Below are positions 1-7,256 of a stretch of 16,243 bases of DNA, one piece after another. The stretch's first letter is position 1; each line of letters opens with the position of its first letter. Under the pieces are notes generated by a model. The model made no database searches, was not told the origin of the DNA, and was given only the letters and a program-made list of their open reading frames with translations. The position numbers and the translations under genes are program-made. Source of the DNA: Clostridia bacterium (lineage in GTDB: Bacteria > Bacillota > Clostridia > Monoglobales > Monoglobaceae); assembly GCA_900769795.1 (NCBI GenBank), contig CAAGHZ010000047.1:1-16243 (forward strand), in the 5' to 3' direction.

Positions 1-414
1 GGTGAGAATCCTGCGACTGCCGATGCGGCGGGCATAAACGTAACCAAGTATAAATACATTGCCACAATCGTGGGCGGTGCAATAGCCGGCCTTGGCGGTC
101 TTTACTTTATACTTGACTATACAGGCGGCTCGTGGACAAATGGTGGTTTTGGTGACAGAGGATGGCTTGCTATTGCCCTTGTAATCTTTGCTCTGTGGAA
201 GCCAAATGTAAGTATACTTGGCTCTTTTGTGTTTGGTGGCCTTTACATTGCGTACTCATATATATCGGGTCTCAGCCGTAGTGCGGTTGCGATATTCAAT
301 ATGCTTCCATACGTCGTAACAATGGTGGTACTTATAATCACAAGTATTCGTGACAAAAAGCAGAATCAACCCCCTGCATCACTTGGGCTTGCCTACTTTA
401 GAGAAGAACGATGA
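1..414 (+). CDS. ABC transporter permease, nucleoside/simple-sugar type (partial, 5' end outside window)
   Basis: This is the C-terminal 137 residues of an integral membrane permease; the reading frame is open from base 1. The visible start GTG at 70 is not the true start, because the same frame upstream encodes GENPATADAAGINVTKY, a conserved cytoplasmic-loop motif of the BPD_transp_2 permeases (YufQ/NupQ and simple-sugar permease relatives) thought to contact the ATPase. Hydrophobic segments follow around residues 19-37, 55-68, 71-88 and 97-113. The C-terminal tail QPPASLGLAYFREER closely matches the usual ending of this family. In related Firmicutes these permeases are the last gene of an operon holding a BMP-type lipoprotein, an ATPase and two permeases, importing purine nucleosides or similar solutes; the rest would lie left of the window. 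The substrate cannot be set from this fragment. Stop TGA at 412-414 runs directly into a terminator. Confidence 0.88.
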   Translation, partial: GENPATADAAGINVTKYKYIATIVGGAIAGLGGLYFILDYTGGSWTNGGFGDRGWLAIALVIFALWKPNVSILGSFVFGGLYIAYSYISGLSRSAVAIFNMLPYVVTMVVLIITSIRDKKQNQPPASLGLAYFREER

Positions 415-416
415 AT

Positions 417-450
417 AAAAAATACTGTTGCAAATGCAACAGTATTTTTT
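417..450. terminator. Bidirectional intrinsic terminator between the permease gene and comEC
   Basis: Bases 422-431 (ATACTGTTGC) pair perfectly with 436-445 (GCAACAGTAT). The stem extends through A/T pairs to 417/450. An A-run lies on the left and a T-run on the right, so the hairpin has a U-tail in both directions. It begins 3 bases after the permease stop and abuts the comEC stop codon (450-452, minus strand), so it probably ends both convergent transcripts. Confidence 0.88.
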
Positions 451-2114
451 TATTCATGTTGTTTTTCTTCTTTTGGTGGTTGCAGCAAAATATATATTCC
501 TATACAAATTATGACATAGACAACAAAGAAAGATTTTGGAGGGGATGGAACGCTTATACAAAAGTTTTTAGTTGCAAAGAATTCGGTGACTTTATTTATG
601 GCAAAAAGGCAGGGGTTTATAAGAACTTTGCCTATATAAAACGCCAGAGTCTTAGAGAAAAGCCCTACGATTGAGTTAACATATCCCAAGATAAAAGCCC
701 CGGCCGTAAGAGGCGAAATTATAATGTTGCCTAAAATCCCTCCATATTGGAAATTACCATAAAAATACGCAAGAAAGTAGGAAATACCTATAATGGCAGA
801 AGTGGATAGTGCCACAGAACTAAGTATAAAGCTGCGCACAGGAGCAGGAAACATCTTTAAAATCCGTGTGGATATAGATGTTCTGTAAAAGAACTTTCTC
901 CTTTTAAAAACGGATGCTGTCATTTGGTGTTTGATCAAGGGATAGAAAACAAGTATACCAAGTGTTGCACTGTACGACAAAAGGGCTCCGCAGTTTTCTA
1001 AGTAGAATGGATTGTAAATCAAAAGAATCAAAGCTGATATAGAAAGGGCGGTTATACTGTCGTTGCTTCGCTTAAAGACAGAACTTAGTAAAAAGACAGT
1101 CATCATTATTACTGAGCGCATAACAGATGGGGTGAATAAAGAAACCGATGCAAAAATAATCATAACAGGGATTGCCACAAGGCATATACTGCGCTTGGGC
1201 AACCGAAAAAAGCCCAGCAGAATCACGATTGCATAGAAAAGAAACGATGTATGCATACCGGAAACAGAGGCAATATGTATAAAGCCCGACTTAGAATATT
1301 TTGCATACAACTCGTCGGAGAAGTCATCTTTTTGTCCAACTAAGATTCCGCCAAGCAGAGCTTTTTGGTCATCTTTGTAGTTGTATAGGTTGTTGCAGTT
1401 CAGGACATATTTTCGAATAGACATACCAAGAGACTTTAATCTTTCGATAGGGCCTCTCTTGGATGGAAGAGGGGATATAAAATCTGCTTTATCGGCGTTT
1501 CCGCAAAATACAATTTTCTCCTGAAGAAGGAATCTGCTAAAGTCAAAGCCTCCCTTGTATGAACTGCCCGGCATATAGACGGATTTTATTTTAAAACTCA
1601 TTGAATCACCGACGTTGGGCGTGGCGAGGAGGTTATCCTTAGAGATATACAAGCGTACAACCGGAGGTTTGTCAAACTGATAAGTATCATCCTCTGAGGA
1701 AACAGAATAAGCATCGAGAGTAATGTTATAACTCATACCGCTGTCGCTTGTTGACGGCTCGTTTCTTACTATGCCGCTGACCTCGCTATGGGATAAAATA
1801 ATATTGCGATTTTCCACGCAGGAGTTATAAAAGAAAAATGTTCTTGAAAATCCAAGAATAAAAATAAGGACAAGAATAAATCCGCCTGAAATAAGTGATA
1901 GGATAAAGCGGTTTTTGAGAAATATCAAGTAAAGTGCCGCAGAGATTACAAAAACGACACCAACAAAAATTGTTGTGTAAACAATAAAATATGTGCGGTC
2001 TATTTCAGACAGGTTAAGATTTAGTGCGACAAAAGTAGAAATCGCGTACATTAAAATGCCAATGACAAGATATCTCCTGTCAAAGGCAAGTGAATCATCG
2101 TAGAGGGTTTTCAT
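450..2114 (-). CDS. comEC: ComEC/Rec2-family DNA-uptake channel protein, short form without metallo-beta-lactamase domain
   Basis: A 554-residue polytopic membrane protein. Residues 15-93 hold three hydrophobic segments. A soluble region follows (about 95-230, corresponding to the DUF4131/OB-like part). The competence domain spans about 250-540 with many membrane helices. The diagnostic motif HIASVSGMHTSFL is at 280-292 (family form H-h-x-S-G-h-H), SVMRSVIMM is at 330-338, and an N-P-x-x-L...LSYSATLGIL segment at 368-388 also fits the family. In competent bacteria ComEC carries one DNA strand across the cytoplasmic membrane. The protein ends soon after the last helix (529-544) with a charged tail. 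The C-terminal metallo-beta-lactamase domain of full-length ComEC (about 775 residues in Bacillus subtilis) is absent, and the frame shows no sign of a break. The start lies 2 bases after the def stop, so the two genes are surely co-transcribed. Whether the cell is naturally competent cannot be told from this gene alone. Confidence 0.9.
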   Translation of the reverse strand: MKTLYDDSLAFDRRYLVIGILMYAISTFVALNLNLSEIDRTYFIVYTTIFVGVVFVISAALYLIFLKNRFILSLISGGFILVLIFILGFSRTFFFYNSCVENRNIILSHSEVSGIVRNEPSTSDSGMSYNITLDAYSVSSEDDTYQFDKPPVVRLYISKDNLLATPNVGDSMSFKIKSVYMPGSSYKGGFDFSRFLLQEKIVFCGNADKADFISPLPSKRGPIERLKSLGMSIRKYVLNCNNLYNYKDDQKALLGGILVGQKDDFSDELYAKYSKSGFIHIASVSGMHTSFLFYAIVILLGFFRLPKRSICLVAIPVMIIFASVSLFTPSVMRSVIMMTVFLLSSVFKRSNDSITALSISALILLIYNPFYLENCGALLSYSATLGILVFYPLIKHQMTASVFKRRKFFYRTSISTRILKMFPAPVRSFILSSVALSTSAIIGISYFLAYFYGNFQYGGILGNIIISPLTAGAFILGYVNSIVGLFSKTLAFYIGKVLINPCLFAINKVTEFFATKNFCISVPSPPKSFFVVYVIICIGIYILLQPPKEEKQHE

Positions 2115-2116
2115 AA

Positions 2117-2608
2117 CTAATCTTCAAAATTTTCTTCGGTATCTTCGTTTGGGTCTATCCATGTGGTTACTTTTTCGATAAACATATGCCCGTCAAGATG
2201 CTCTATCTCGTGGCAGAGTGCACGGGCAAGCAGACCCTCGCCTGTGATTTCGCGGATGTTTCCGTCTCTGTCTGCGGCTCTTACGGTAACCTTGTTTGGT
2301 CTTGTGACGATTCCCCAGTGCTCGGGATAACTAAGGCAGCCCTCAGTTCCTGTCTGAGACCCTTCTTCGGCAATGATTTCAGGGTTAATAAGTTCGATAA
2401 GTCCCTCGCCAATATCAATAACTGCCATACGACGAAGCATCCCTACCTGAGGTGCAGCAAGACCAACGCCGCCTGATTCGTAAAGTGTGTCAATAAGGTC
2501 ATCGAGGAGAGCAATCATTCTGTCGTTCATCTCGTCAACAGGTCTGCATTTTTTTGAAAGCGCTTCCTCTCCGTCAAGACCAAGTTTAAGTATATTTCTT
2601 ATAGCCAT
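2117..2608 (-). CDS. def: Peptide deformylase
   Basis: This 163-residue cytoplasmic metalloenzyme removes the formyl group from the N-terminal methionine of new proteins. All three family motifs are present: GVGLAAPQVG (47-56), EGCLSYP (89-95, metal ligand Cys91) and HEIEHLDG (133-140, ligands His133 and His137, catalytic Glu134). The length is normal, with an acidic C-terminal tail. The start has a GAGGT-type ribosome binding site about 8 bases upstream. It lies 32 bases downstream of priA and 2 bases upstream of comEC in the same operon. Many Firmicutes carry fmt (methionyl-tRNA formyltransferase) directly after def. Here comEC takes that place, so fmt must be elsewhere if it exists. Confidence 0.97.
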   Translation of the reverse strand: MAIRNILKLGLDGEEALSKKCRPVDEMNDRMIALLDDLIDTLYESGGVGLAAPQVGMLRRMAVIDIGEGLIELINPEIIAEEGSQTGTEGCLSYPEHWGIVTRPNKVTVRAADRDGNIREITGEGLLARALCHEIEHLDGHMFIEKVTTWIDPNEDTEENFED

Positions 2609-2640
2609 AATATATTACCTCGCTGAATTATTTTATAATA

Positions 2641-5091
2641 TCATAACATATTTGTCGGGTTTATGTCAATTATCAGAGATGTCTCTTGTCTGGAATTTTC
2701 ATGTTGTTTATGAATTTCTGATAATAAGGAATGGATACTCTCGCTGTTTATGACTTTTATAAGAATGCGATATCGGTACTTATTCTTAATTTTATAAATA
2801 GGTGCAGGTGCAGGACCGATAATCTTTATGATGTCACGGTTATGTTTCTGCTCTTCCTCAAGCATCTCTTCGATTTTGATTGTCTGTACCTCGGCAACGC
2901 TGTCATCCTCGCCTGAGACAAGAATATATACAATATCGGAAAAAGGAGGATATTCCATCTTACTGCGATAGAAGATTTCGTTGTCATAAAAGTCAATATA
3001 GTTTTGCTCTTTTGCAAAGTTAATAGTTTTGTTTTGTGGCTGATAGGTTTGTATTACCGCTCTGCCTGCCATATCACCTCGACCTGCTCTGCCGCATACC
3101 TGAGTTATGAGAGAGAAGCATTTCTCTCCTGCGCGGAAGTCGTCAACGTTCAGGGCAGTATCGGCGGCAAGCACGCCGACTAATGTAACTTCAGGAAAGT
3201 CAAGCCCTTTTGTTACCATCTGTGTGCCAAGCAAAATATCGGCCTCGCCGTTTTTGAATTTATTGAGAATATTTTCGTGTCCACCCTTGCCTGATGTTGT
3301 ATCATAGTCCATTCTGAGTATGCGCGCATCGGGAAAGAGGGTTTTTAACTCATCTTCAATTCTCTGTGTGCCTGTCCCAAAGAATCTCACGTACTTAGAG
3401 CCGCATGCGGGACATGTGGTGACATTATGTATAGCGTGGTCACAATAGTGACAAACAAGTTTATCCGTCTTTTTGTGATATGTCATTGCAATGTCGCAGT
3501 TTTCGCACTTGATAACCTCTCCGCATTCTCTGCAAGATACAAAAGTGTTATAGCCGCGTCTGTTGAGGAATAAAACGGTTTTCTCGCCTCTGTCTAAGTT
3601 AAGGCGTATTTCCTCGCGGAGACGCACGCTGATTGGAGAATTGTTGTGGAGATCAAAAAGTTCACTCCTCATGTCTACAATTCTTGCTTTTGGCATATCG
3701 TTATCGTTATATCTTTTATTCATCTCAAAAAGCGTATATTCGCCGTTTTGAGCTTTGTAATATGTGGAAACATCAGGTGTGGCAGACGCCAGAAGCACCG
3801 GCGCGCCTGAATTTGCTGCTCTCTTTTCTGCAATCTCTGCGGCGTGGTATCTTGGAGAAATATCGGATTTATAACTGCTTTCGTGTTGTTCGTCAAGAAT
3901 AATAATGCCTATGTTGTTAAATGGAGCAAAAATCGCACTTCGTGCGCCAACGACAACGCTTACCTCACCTTTCTGAATTTTATTCCATTGGTCAAACCTT
4001 TCGCCAAGAGAAAGTCCGCTGTGCATAACGGCTACGGAGTTACCAAATCTGCCAACGAACCTTTCTACCATCTGTGGTGTCAGCGAGATTTCAGGCACAA
4101 GCATAATGGCCTGACGTCCGCAACTGATACAATGTTTGATGGCTTGCAAAAAAACCTCGGTTTTTCCGCTGCCGGTAACGCCACGCAGCAGGATCTTCTC
4201 GTGAGTCTTTTTGTCAATCAGGTCTTTGAGATAATCTATAATCGGTTTTTGTTCTTCTGTGGGGATATAGTCGTCCGTTGGCTTATATTTTTCTTCATCA
4301 TAGGCCTCGCGGACAATCTGCTTTTTATAAATCGATACAAAACCCTTGTCGCAAAGGGAGTTAAGGGATGCATAGTTTCCGTCTGTTGATGAAACGAGGT
4401 CGGCACAAGATATATCTCCGCAGTCGCATAGTGAGAGCACCATGTTTGCCTGAACATGCGCGCGGGTAGCGAAGAGTTCGTCCGCGAGGGCGTATCCGTC
4501 CTCAATGCTGCACTCAAGTTTTGCCATACGAATGTAAAGGTTGCCGACAGCGTCTTTTATATCTTCGTATATATCAAGATAGCCCTTCTCGTTTAGTGCA
4601 CGGGCAGATGATCTAAGGTTTTTGCCACCTATACACTCTAAAAGTTCGGTGTATTCAGCCGCTCCGTCGCGAATTCGAAGTTCGTCTAAGATTTTTTGCT
4701 GAGTTGGAGTCAAGTCGTCATCTATGGGCATATCGTTTTTTAATACATACCACTGCTTAATTTTTACAGATGCCCTTGGTGGCTTGATTTGTTTGTAGGC
4801 CTGAGAAAAAGAACAAAGATATTTTTTCTGCATCCACATACAAAGCTCAAGCTGTTCCTGAGTACAGACAGGGCTGGTTCCAATAATTTCCTTTATTGAT
4901 TTGAGCCTTTTGTGCTCGCTTGTATCGCCAAGGCGGACAATGAGACCTTCAGAGGAGGAGTTACCGGTGCCAAAAGGAACAATAACACGCATCCCGACCT
5001 TGGCGCGTTCTTCAAGATCCTCGGGAACAAGATAATCAAATTCCCGGCTTAGTGCATAGCCTGCATTTGTAAGCATTATCCCTGCTACCAT
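2641..5091 (-). CDS. priA: Primosomal protein N' (replication restart helicase PriA)
   Basis: An 816-residue superfamily-2 3'-5' DNA helicase that recognises stalled forks and reloads the replicative helicase. The N-terminal 3'-DNA-binding domain begins at about residue 4 (family-like AREFDYLVP-type segment at 15-23). The helicase core has Walker A GVTGSGKT (304-311), DEQH box (400-403), SATP (436-439) and QVCGRAGRG (664-672). Between the helicase lobes lie eight zinc-binding cysteines in paired form: C520/C523, C529/C532, C547/C550 and C560/C563. Length and order are complete. The DExH box reads DEQH where Bacillus and E. coli PriA have DEEH; the Asp and catalytic Glu are kept. The start is supported by AAGGAGG about 9 bases upstream. 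A terminator-like hairpin separates priA from rpoZ, so it may be expressed partly by read-through. The coaBC gene found between rpoZ and priA in Bacillus is missing. Confidence 0.97.
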   Translation of the reverse strand: MVAGIMLTNAGYALSREFDYLVPEDLEERAKVGMRVIVPFGTGNSSSEGLIVRLGDTSEHKRLKSIKEIIGTSPVCTQEQLELCMWMQKKYLCSFSQAYKQIKPPRASVKIKQWYVLKNDMPIDDDLTPTQQKILDELRIRDGAAEYTELLECIGGKNLRSSARALNEKGYLDIYEDIKDAVGNLYIRMAKLECSIEDGYALADELFATRAHVQANMVLSLCDCGDISCADLVSSTDGNYASLNSLCDKGFVSIYKKQIVREAYDEEKYKPTDDYIPTEEQKPIIDYLKDLIDKKTHEKILLRGVTGSGKTEVFLQAIKHCISCGRQAIMLVPEISLTPQMVERFVGRFGNSVAVMHSGLSLGERFDQWNKIQKGEVSVVVGARSAIFAPFNNIGIIILDEQHESSYKSDISPRYHAAEIAEKRAANSGAPVLLASATPDVSTYYKAQNGEYTLFEMNKRYNDNDMPKARIVDMRSELFDLHNNSPISVRLREEIRLNLDRGEKTVLFLNRRGYNTFVSCRECGEVIKCENCDIAMTYHKKTDKLVCHYCDHAIHNVTTCPACGSKYVRFFGTGTQRIEDELKTLFPDARILRMDYDTTSGKGGHENILNKFKNGEADILLGTQMVTKGLDFPEVTLVGVLAADTALNVDDFRAGEKCFSLITQVCGRAGRGDMAGRAVIQTYQPQNKTINFAKEQNYIDFYDNEIFYRSKMEYPPFSDIVYILVSGEDDSVAEVQTIKIEEMLEEEQKHNRDIIKIIGPAPAPIYKIKNKYRYRILIKVINSESIHSLLSEIHKQHENSRQETSLIIDINPTNML

Positions 5092-5126
5092 AAACTCGCC
5101 TCCTTATAATCTAAATTTTGTAAAAT

Positions 5127-5154
5127 AAAAGTTCTCTCCTTAGAGAAAACTTTT
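5127..5154 (-). terminator. Terminator- or attenuator-like hairpin between rpoZ and priA
   Basis: On the minus strand the RNA folds as a 12-bp stem (arms 5154-5143 and 5138-5127, one G-U pair, 4-base loop), ending in UUUU and followed by AUUUUA. It starts 16 bases after the rpoZ stop and lies 35 bases before the priA start. The U-tract is interrupted by an A, so termination may be partial. It would divide the seven-gene cluster into an upstream part (yicC to rpoZ) and a downstream part (priA-def-comEC). I see no convincing sigma-A promoter in the remaining 35 bases. Confidence 0.55.
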
Positions 5155-5170
5155 GTTTTATATTTTGCTC

Positions 5171-5413
5171 TTAGAAATTATCTGTATCGTCTGTTTCTAT
5201 TCTTGTAGGATGAAACATATTTGAAGAAACAGCGCTAACCTTTCCTTCAAAAATCTCATTTATAGCAATAGAAACTTCCTTGTTGGAATCCGCCTTGCTA
5301 AGCGGTGTAGCGCCCTGTGACAATTGTCTTGCGCGGCGTGCAGCTTCGATAACCAGGGTGTAGCGGCTTCCTGTCTTTTTAACAAGTTCTGCAATTGGTG
5401 GATAAATCATCAT
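5171..5413 (-). CDS. rpoZ: DNA-directed RNA polymerase omega subunit
   Basis: An 80-residue small subunit that binds the C-terminal part of beta-prime and helps RNA polymerase assembly. The N-terminal half has the family core PPIAELVKKTGSRYTLVIEAARRAR (residues 5-29), in which the P-x-h-x-x-L...Y-x-L-V-x-x-A-A-x-R-A-R pattern is diagnostic. The C-terminal half has the conserved K-x-V-x-x-A-h-x-E-h-x-x-G-K-like segment (45-58, here KEVSIAINEIFEGK). The start ATG overlaps the gmk stop as ATGA, implying translational coupling. A second ATG follows at once, so the first residue is uncertain by one codon. A GGGGA ribosome binding site lies inside the end of gmk. The gmk-rpoZ pairing is widespread in bacteria and supports the call. 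Confidence 0.95.
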   Translation of the reverse strand: MMIYPPIAELVKKTGSRYTLVIEAARRARQLSQGATPLSKADSNKEVSIAINEIFEGKVSAVSSNMFHPTRIETDDTDNF

Positions 5414-5973
5414 AATACTTCGTCCCCTTTTATAATATTCTTAATCGTGTCGACGGCTTCGTCAAGCACGTTGTTGACAACTATGTAGTCATACCTGTGT
5501 TGCGCATCAAGTTCTGCTCTTGCAGCGGCGATGCGCATTTCAATCTGCTCTTTAGACTCGCTGCCGCGTCCCTCTAAACGGGTGCGTAGTGTCTCAAAAT
5601 CGGGCGGAGCAATAAAAATAAAGAGGCCTCCGTTGTATGCGTCCATAATCTTTATTGCGCCCTGAACGTCAATTTCAAGAATGACATCTATGCCCTGCGC
5701 AAGTTTTTCTTCAACAGGGGCAATAGGCGTGCCATAGCAATTGCCGTTGTAGGTTGCCCATTCTAAAAAGCTGCCGCTCTCTATCATAGAGGCAAATTCA
5801 TCTTTTGTCTTAAAAAAGTATGTAACGCCCTCTTTGTCTTCGGCTCTTGGCTCTCGGGTTGTTGCAGATACTGACAGACAAATGTTGTCGCATTCGCTAA
5901 GCAGGCGTTTTACAATTGTGCCCTTTCCAACCCCTGAAGGGCCTGATATAACAATAAGCTGACCTTTATTCAT
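5410..5973 (-). CDS. gmk: Guanylate kinase
   Basis: A 187-residue cytoplasmic enzyme that phosphorylates GMP to GDP with ATP, needed for GTP and (p)ppGpp pools. The P-loop GPSGVGKG is at residues 11-18. GMP-binding family features follow: SVSATTREPR, then GVTYFF, then GSFLEWATYNGNCYGTP, with the DVQGA-type segment LEIDVQGAIK further on. I set the start at the ATG at 5971-5973 because it has GAAGGAG 7 bases upstream and gives the normal N-terminus. The frame is open further upstream (to 6027), but that stretch only overlaps remA. The gene overlaps the end of remA by 8 bases and the start of rpoZ by 4, so three genes are translationally coupled. Confidence 0.97.
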   Translation of the reverse strand: MNKGQLIVISGPSGVGKGTIVKRLLSECDNICLSVSATTREPRAEDKEGVTYFFKTKDEFASMIESGSFLEWATYNGNCYGTPIAPVEEKLAQGIDVILEIDVQGAIKIMDAYNGGLFIFIAPPDFETLRTRLEGRGSESKEQIEMRIAAARAELDAQHRYDYIVVNNVLDEAVDTIKNIIKGDEVL

Positions 5974-6238
5974 CGGCTTCTCCTTCGTATGCTTTTTCAT
6001 CTTCCTTAGGCTCTGCTCTGCCGGCAATGGTTTCCGTTTGAATCGCAGACAAAATAACGTGGTCGCTGTCAGTAATTATAACAGCTCTTGTTCTTCTGCC
6101 GCAGGTTGCGTCAATCAGTAGGCCCTTATCTTTTGATTCCTGTACAATTCTCTTGATGGGGGCAGAGTCGGGGCTGACAATAGCGATAACTCTGTTTCCC
6201 GAAACAATGTTACCAAATCCTACGTTTATAAGCTTCAT
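5966..6238 (-). CDS. remA: RemA/YlzA-family (DUF370) DNA-binding matrix regulator
   Basis: A 90-residue protein of the RemA family. In Bacillus subtilis RemA is an oligomeric DNA-binding activator of extracellular matrix and osmoprotection genes, but its role in Clostridia is much less known. Family features are the N-terminal LINVGFGNIVSGNRVIAIV (residues 3-21), the SPDSAPIKRIV segment, and GLLIDATCGRRTRAVIITDS (39-58). The C-terminal 20 residues are acidic and variable. GGAGG lies about 7 bases before the ATG. The gene follows yicC by 27 bases and overlaps gmk. The yicC-remA-gmk-rpoZ order is shared with Bacillus, which supports orthology. Confidence 0.93.
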   Translation of the reverse strand: MKLINVGFGNIVSGNRVIAIVSPDSAPIKRIVQESKDKGLLIDATCGRRTRAVIITDSDHVILSAIQTETIAGRAEPKEDEKAYEGEADE

Positions 6239-6265
6239 ATAGTTTCCTCCAATTTCATTGGTATA

Positions 6266-7141
6266 TTACTCTATATTCTGAATTTGTTCACGTATTTTTT
6301 CTATAACAGATTTAAGCTCTACTACATAGGACGTTATCTCTGCGTTGTTGCATTTAGAGCCTGTGGTGTTTGCTTCTCTGTTCATCTCCTGAACAATAAA
6401 ATCAAGTTTCTTGCCGACCGGCTCGTTTGCCTGCATTGTTTTTTTGAATGCGCAAACGTGGCTCCTCAATCTGACAAGTTCTTCATCCACTGCAACTTTA
6501 TCTGCAAATATTGCCGCCTCGGTAATGATTCGGCTCTCATCTATCAATTTGTCAGACAGAACATCCTCAATTTTCTTTTTGAGTCTTTCGCGGTATTCGT
6601 CAACGCATGCGGGAGAAAGTTTTTCTATGGTGTCTGCAATTCTAAGCAGGGTTTCAAGATGCTCCTCAAGGCTTTTGCCGAGCCTCTCGCCCTCATCAAG
6701 ACGCATTGCCATAAATCCGTCTACTGCGTCGTCAAAGACACCAAGTACCATAGATGTAAGTTTTTCCTCGTCAAGTTCCTTGTACTCAATGTTAAAGATG
6801 TCAGGAAGCTTGCTCATACCTGTAACTGTCAGGTCACCACAAACCCCAAGGTCTTTAAGCTCGGTAAGTGCTTTTATGTAGCCCTCTGCAACGGGGCGGT
6901 TGAGTGTAATCTCGCGGTCGTCATCTTCTTTTTGATCAATGTTTACGATGATCTCCACCTTACCGCGCGAGATTGATGCCATAGCGGCGTTGCGGATTTT
7001 GTCCTCAAGAAAGTTATAATATCTCGGCAACTTTATAGTAAAGTCGCTGTATCTGTGGTTAACAGATTTAAGCTGTACTTTTACAAGAAAGCCATCTATT
7101 AACTGTTCGCTTCGACCAAAGCCGGTCATACTCTTTAACAT
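6266..7141 (-). CDS. yicC: YicC/YloC-family endoribonuclease
   Basis: A 291-residue cytoplasmic protein of the YicC/YloC family; E. coli YicC and relatives act as endoribonucleases in RNA turnover. The N-terminus MLKSMTGFGRSE is the family hallmark, followed by the VQLKSVNHRYSDF segment. The C-terminal DUF1732-type end has GKKLDFIVQEMNREANT and SYVVELKSVIEKIREQIQN. I chose the ATG at 7139-7141 because it restores the hallmark N-terminus and has AGAGGAG about 6 bases upstream. A longer open frame begins at 7195, but that ATG falls only about 4 bases after the predicted transcription start and has no ribosome binding site. The gene opens the operon behind the promoter at 7206-7234. Confidence 0.94.
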   Translation of the reverse strand: MLKSMTGFGRSEQLIDGFLVKVQLKSVNHRYSDFTIKLPRYYNFLEDKIRNAAMASISRGKVEIIVNIDQKEDDDREITLNRPVAEGYIKALTELKDLGVCGDLTVTGMSKLPDIFNIEYKELDEEKLTSMVLGVFDDAVDGFMAMRLDEGERLGKSLEEHLETLLRIADTIEKLSPACVDEYRERLKKKIEDVLSDKLIDESRIITEAAIFADKVAVDEELVRLRSHVCAFKKTMQANEPVGKKLDFIVQEMNREANTTGSKCNNAEITSYVVELKSVIEKIREQIQNIE

Positions 7142-7205
7142 TTTACTTCTCCTCTTTGGAACATTGTATGATATATGATATATAGTCACAATCATTCAAT
7201 ATGAT

Positions 7206-7234
7206 ATTATAGCACAAATCACTGACTTTTGCAA
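7206..7234 (-). promoter_or_regulatory. Extended -10 sigma-A promoter for the yicC operon
   Basis: On the minus strand TTGCAA (7234-7229) is followed by a 17-base spacer and a perfect TATAAT (7211-7206), with an upstream TG giving TGCTATAAT. The predicted start is near 7199, leaving a 5' leader of about 58 bases before the yicC ATG. This is the best promoter in the cluster and probably drives yicC-remA-gmk-rpoZ, with read-through to priA-def-comEC. Confidence 0.85.
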
Positions 7235-7256
7235 GGATTTTTTGTAATCATCACAG

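Noticed and set aside
411..674. Small plus-strand frame after the permease
   Set aside because: Starts in the terminator hairpin and runs antisense to the end of comEC.
3844..4389. 181-codon frame antisense to priA
   Set aside because: Lies wholly inside the PriA helicase region; no independent support.
5974..6027. Longer start for gmk at 6027
   Set aside because: The extension only overlaps remA; the ATG at 5973 has a good ribosome binding site and gives the normal N-terminus.
6284..6976. 230-codon frame antisense to yicC
   Set aside because: Shadow of a well-supported gene, with Cys/Phe-rich composition typical of antisense frames.
7142..7195. Longer start for yicC at 7195
   Set aside because: No ribosome binding site, lies about 4 bases from the predicted transcription start, and adds 18 residues before the family's hallmark N-terminus.
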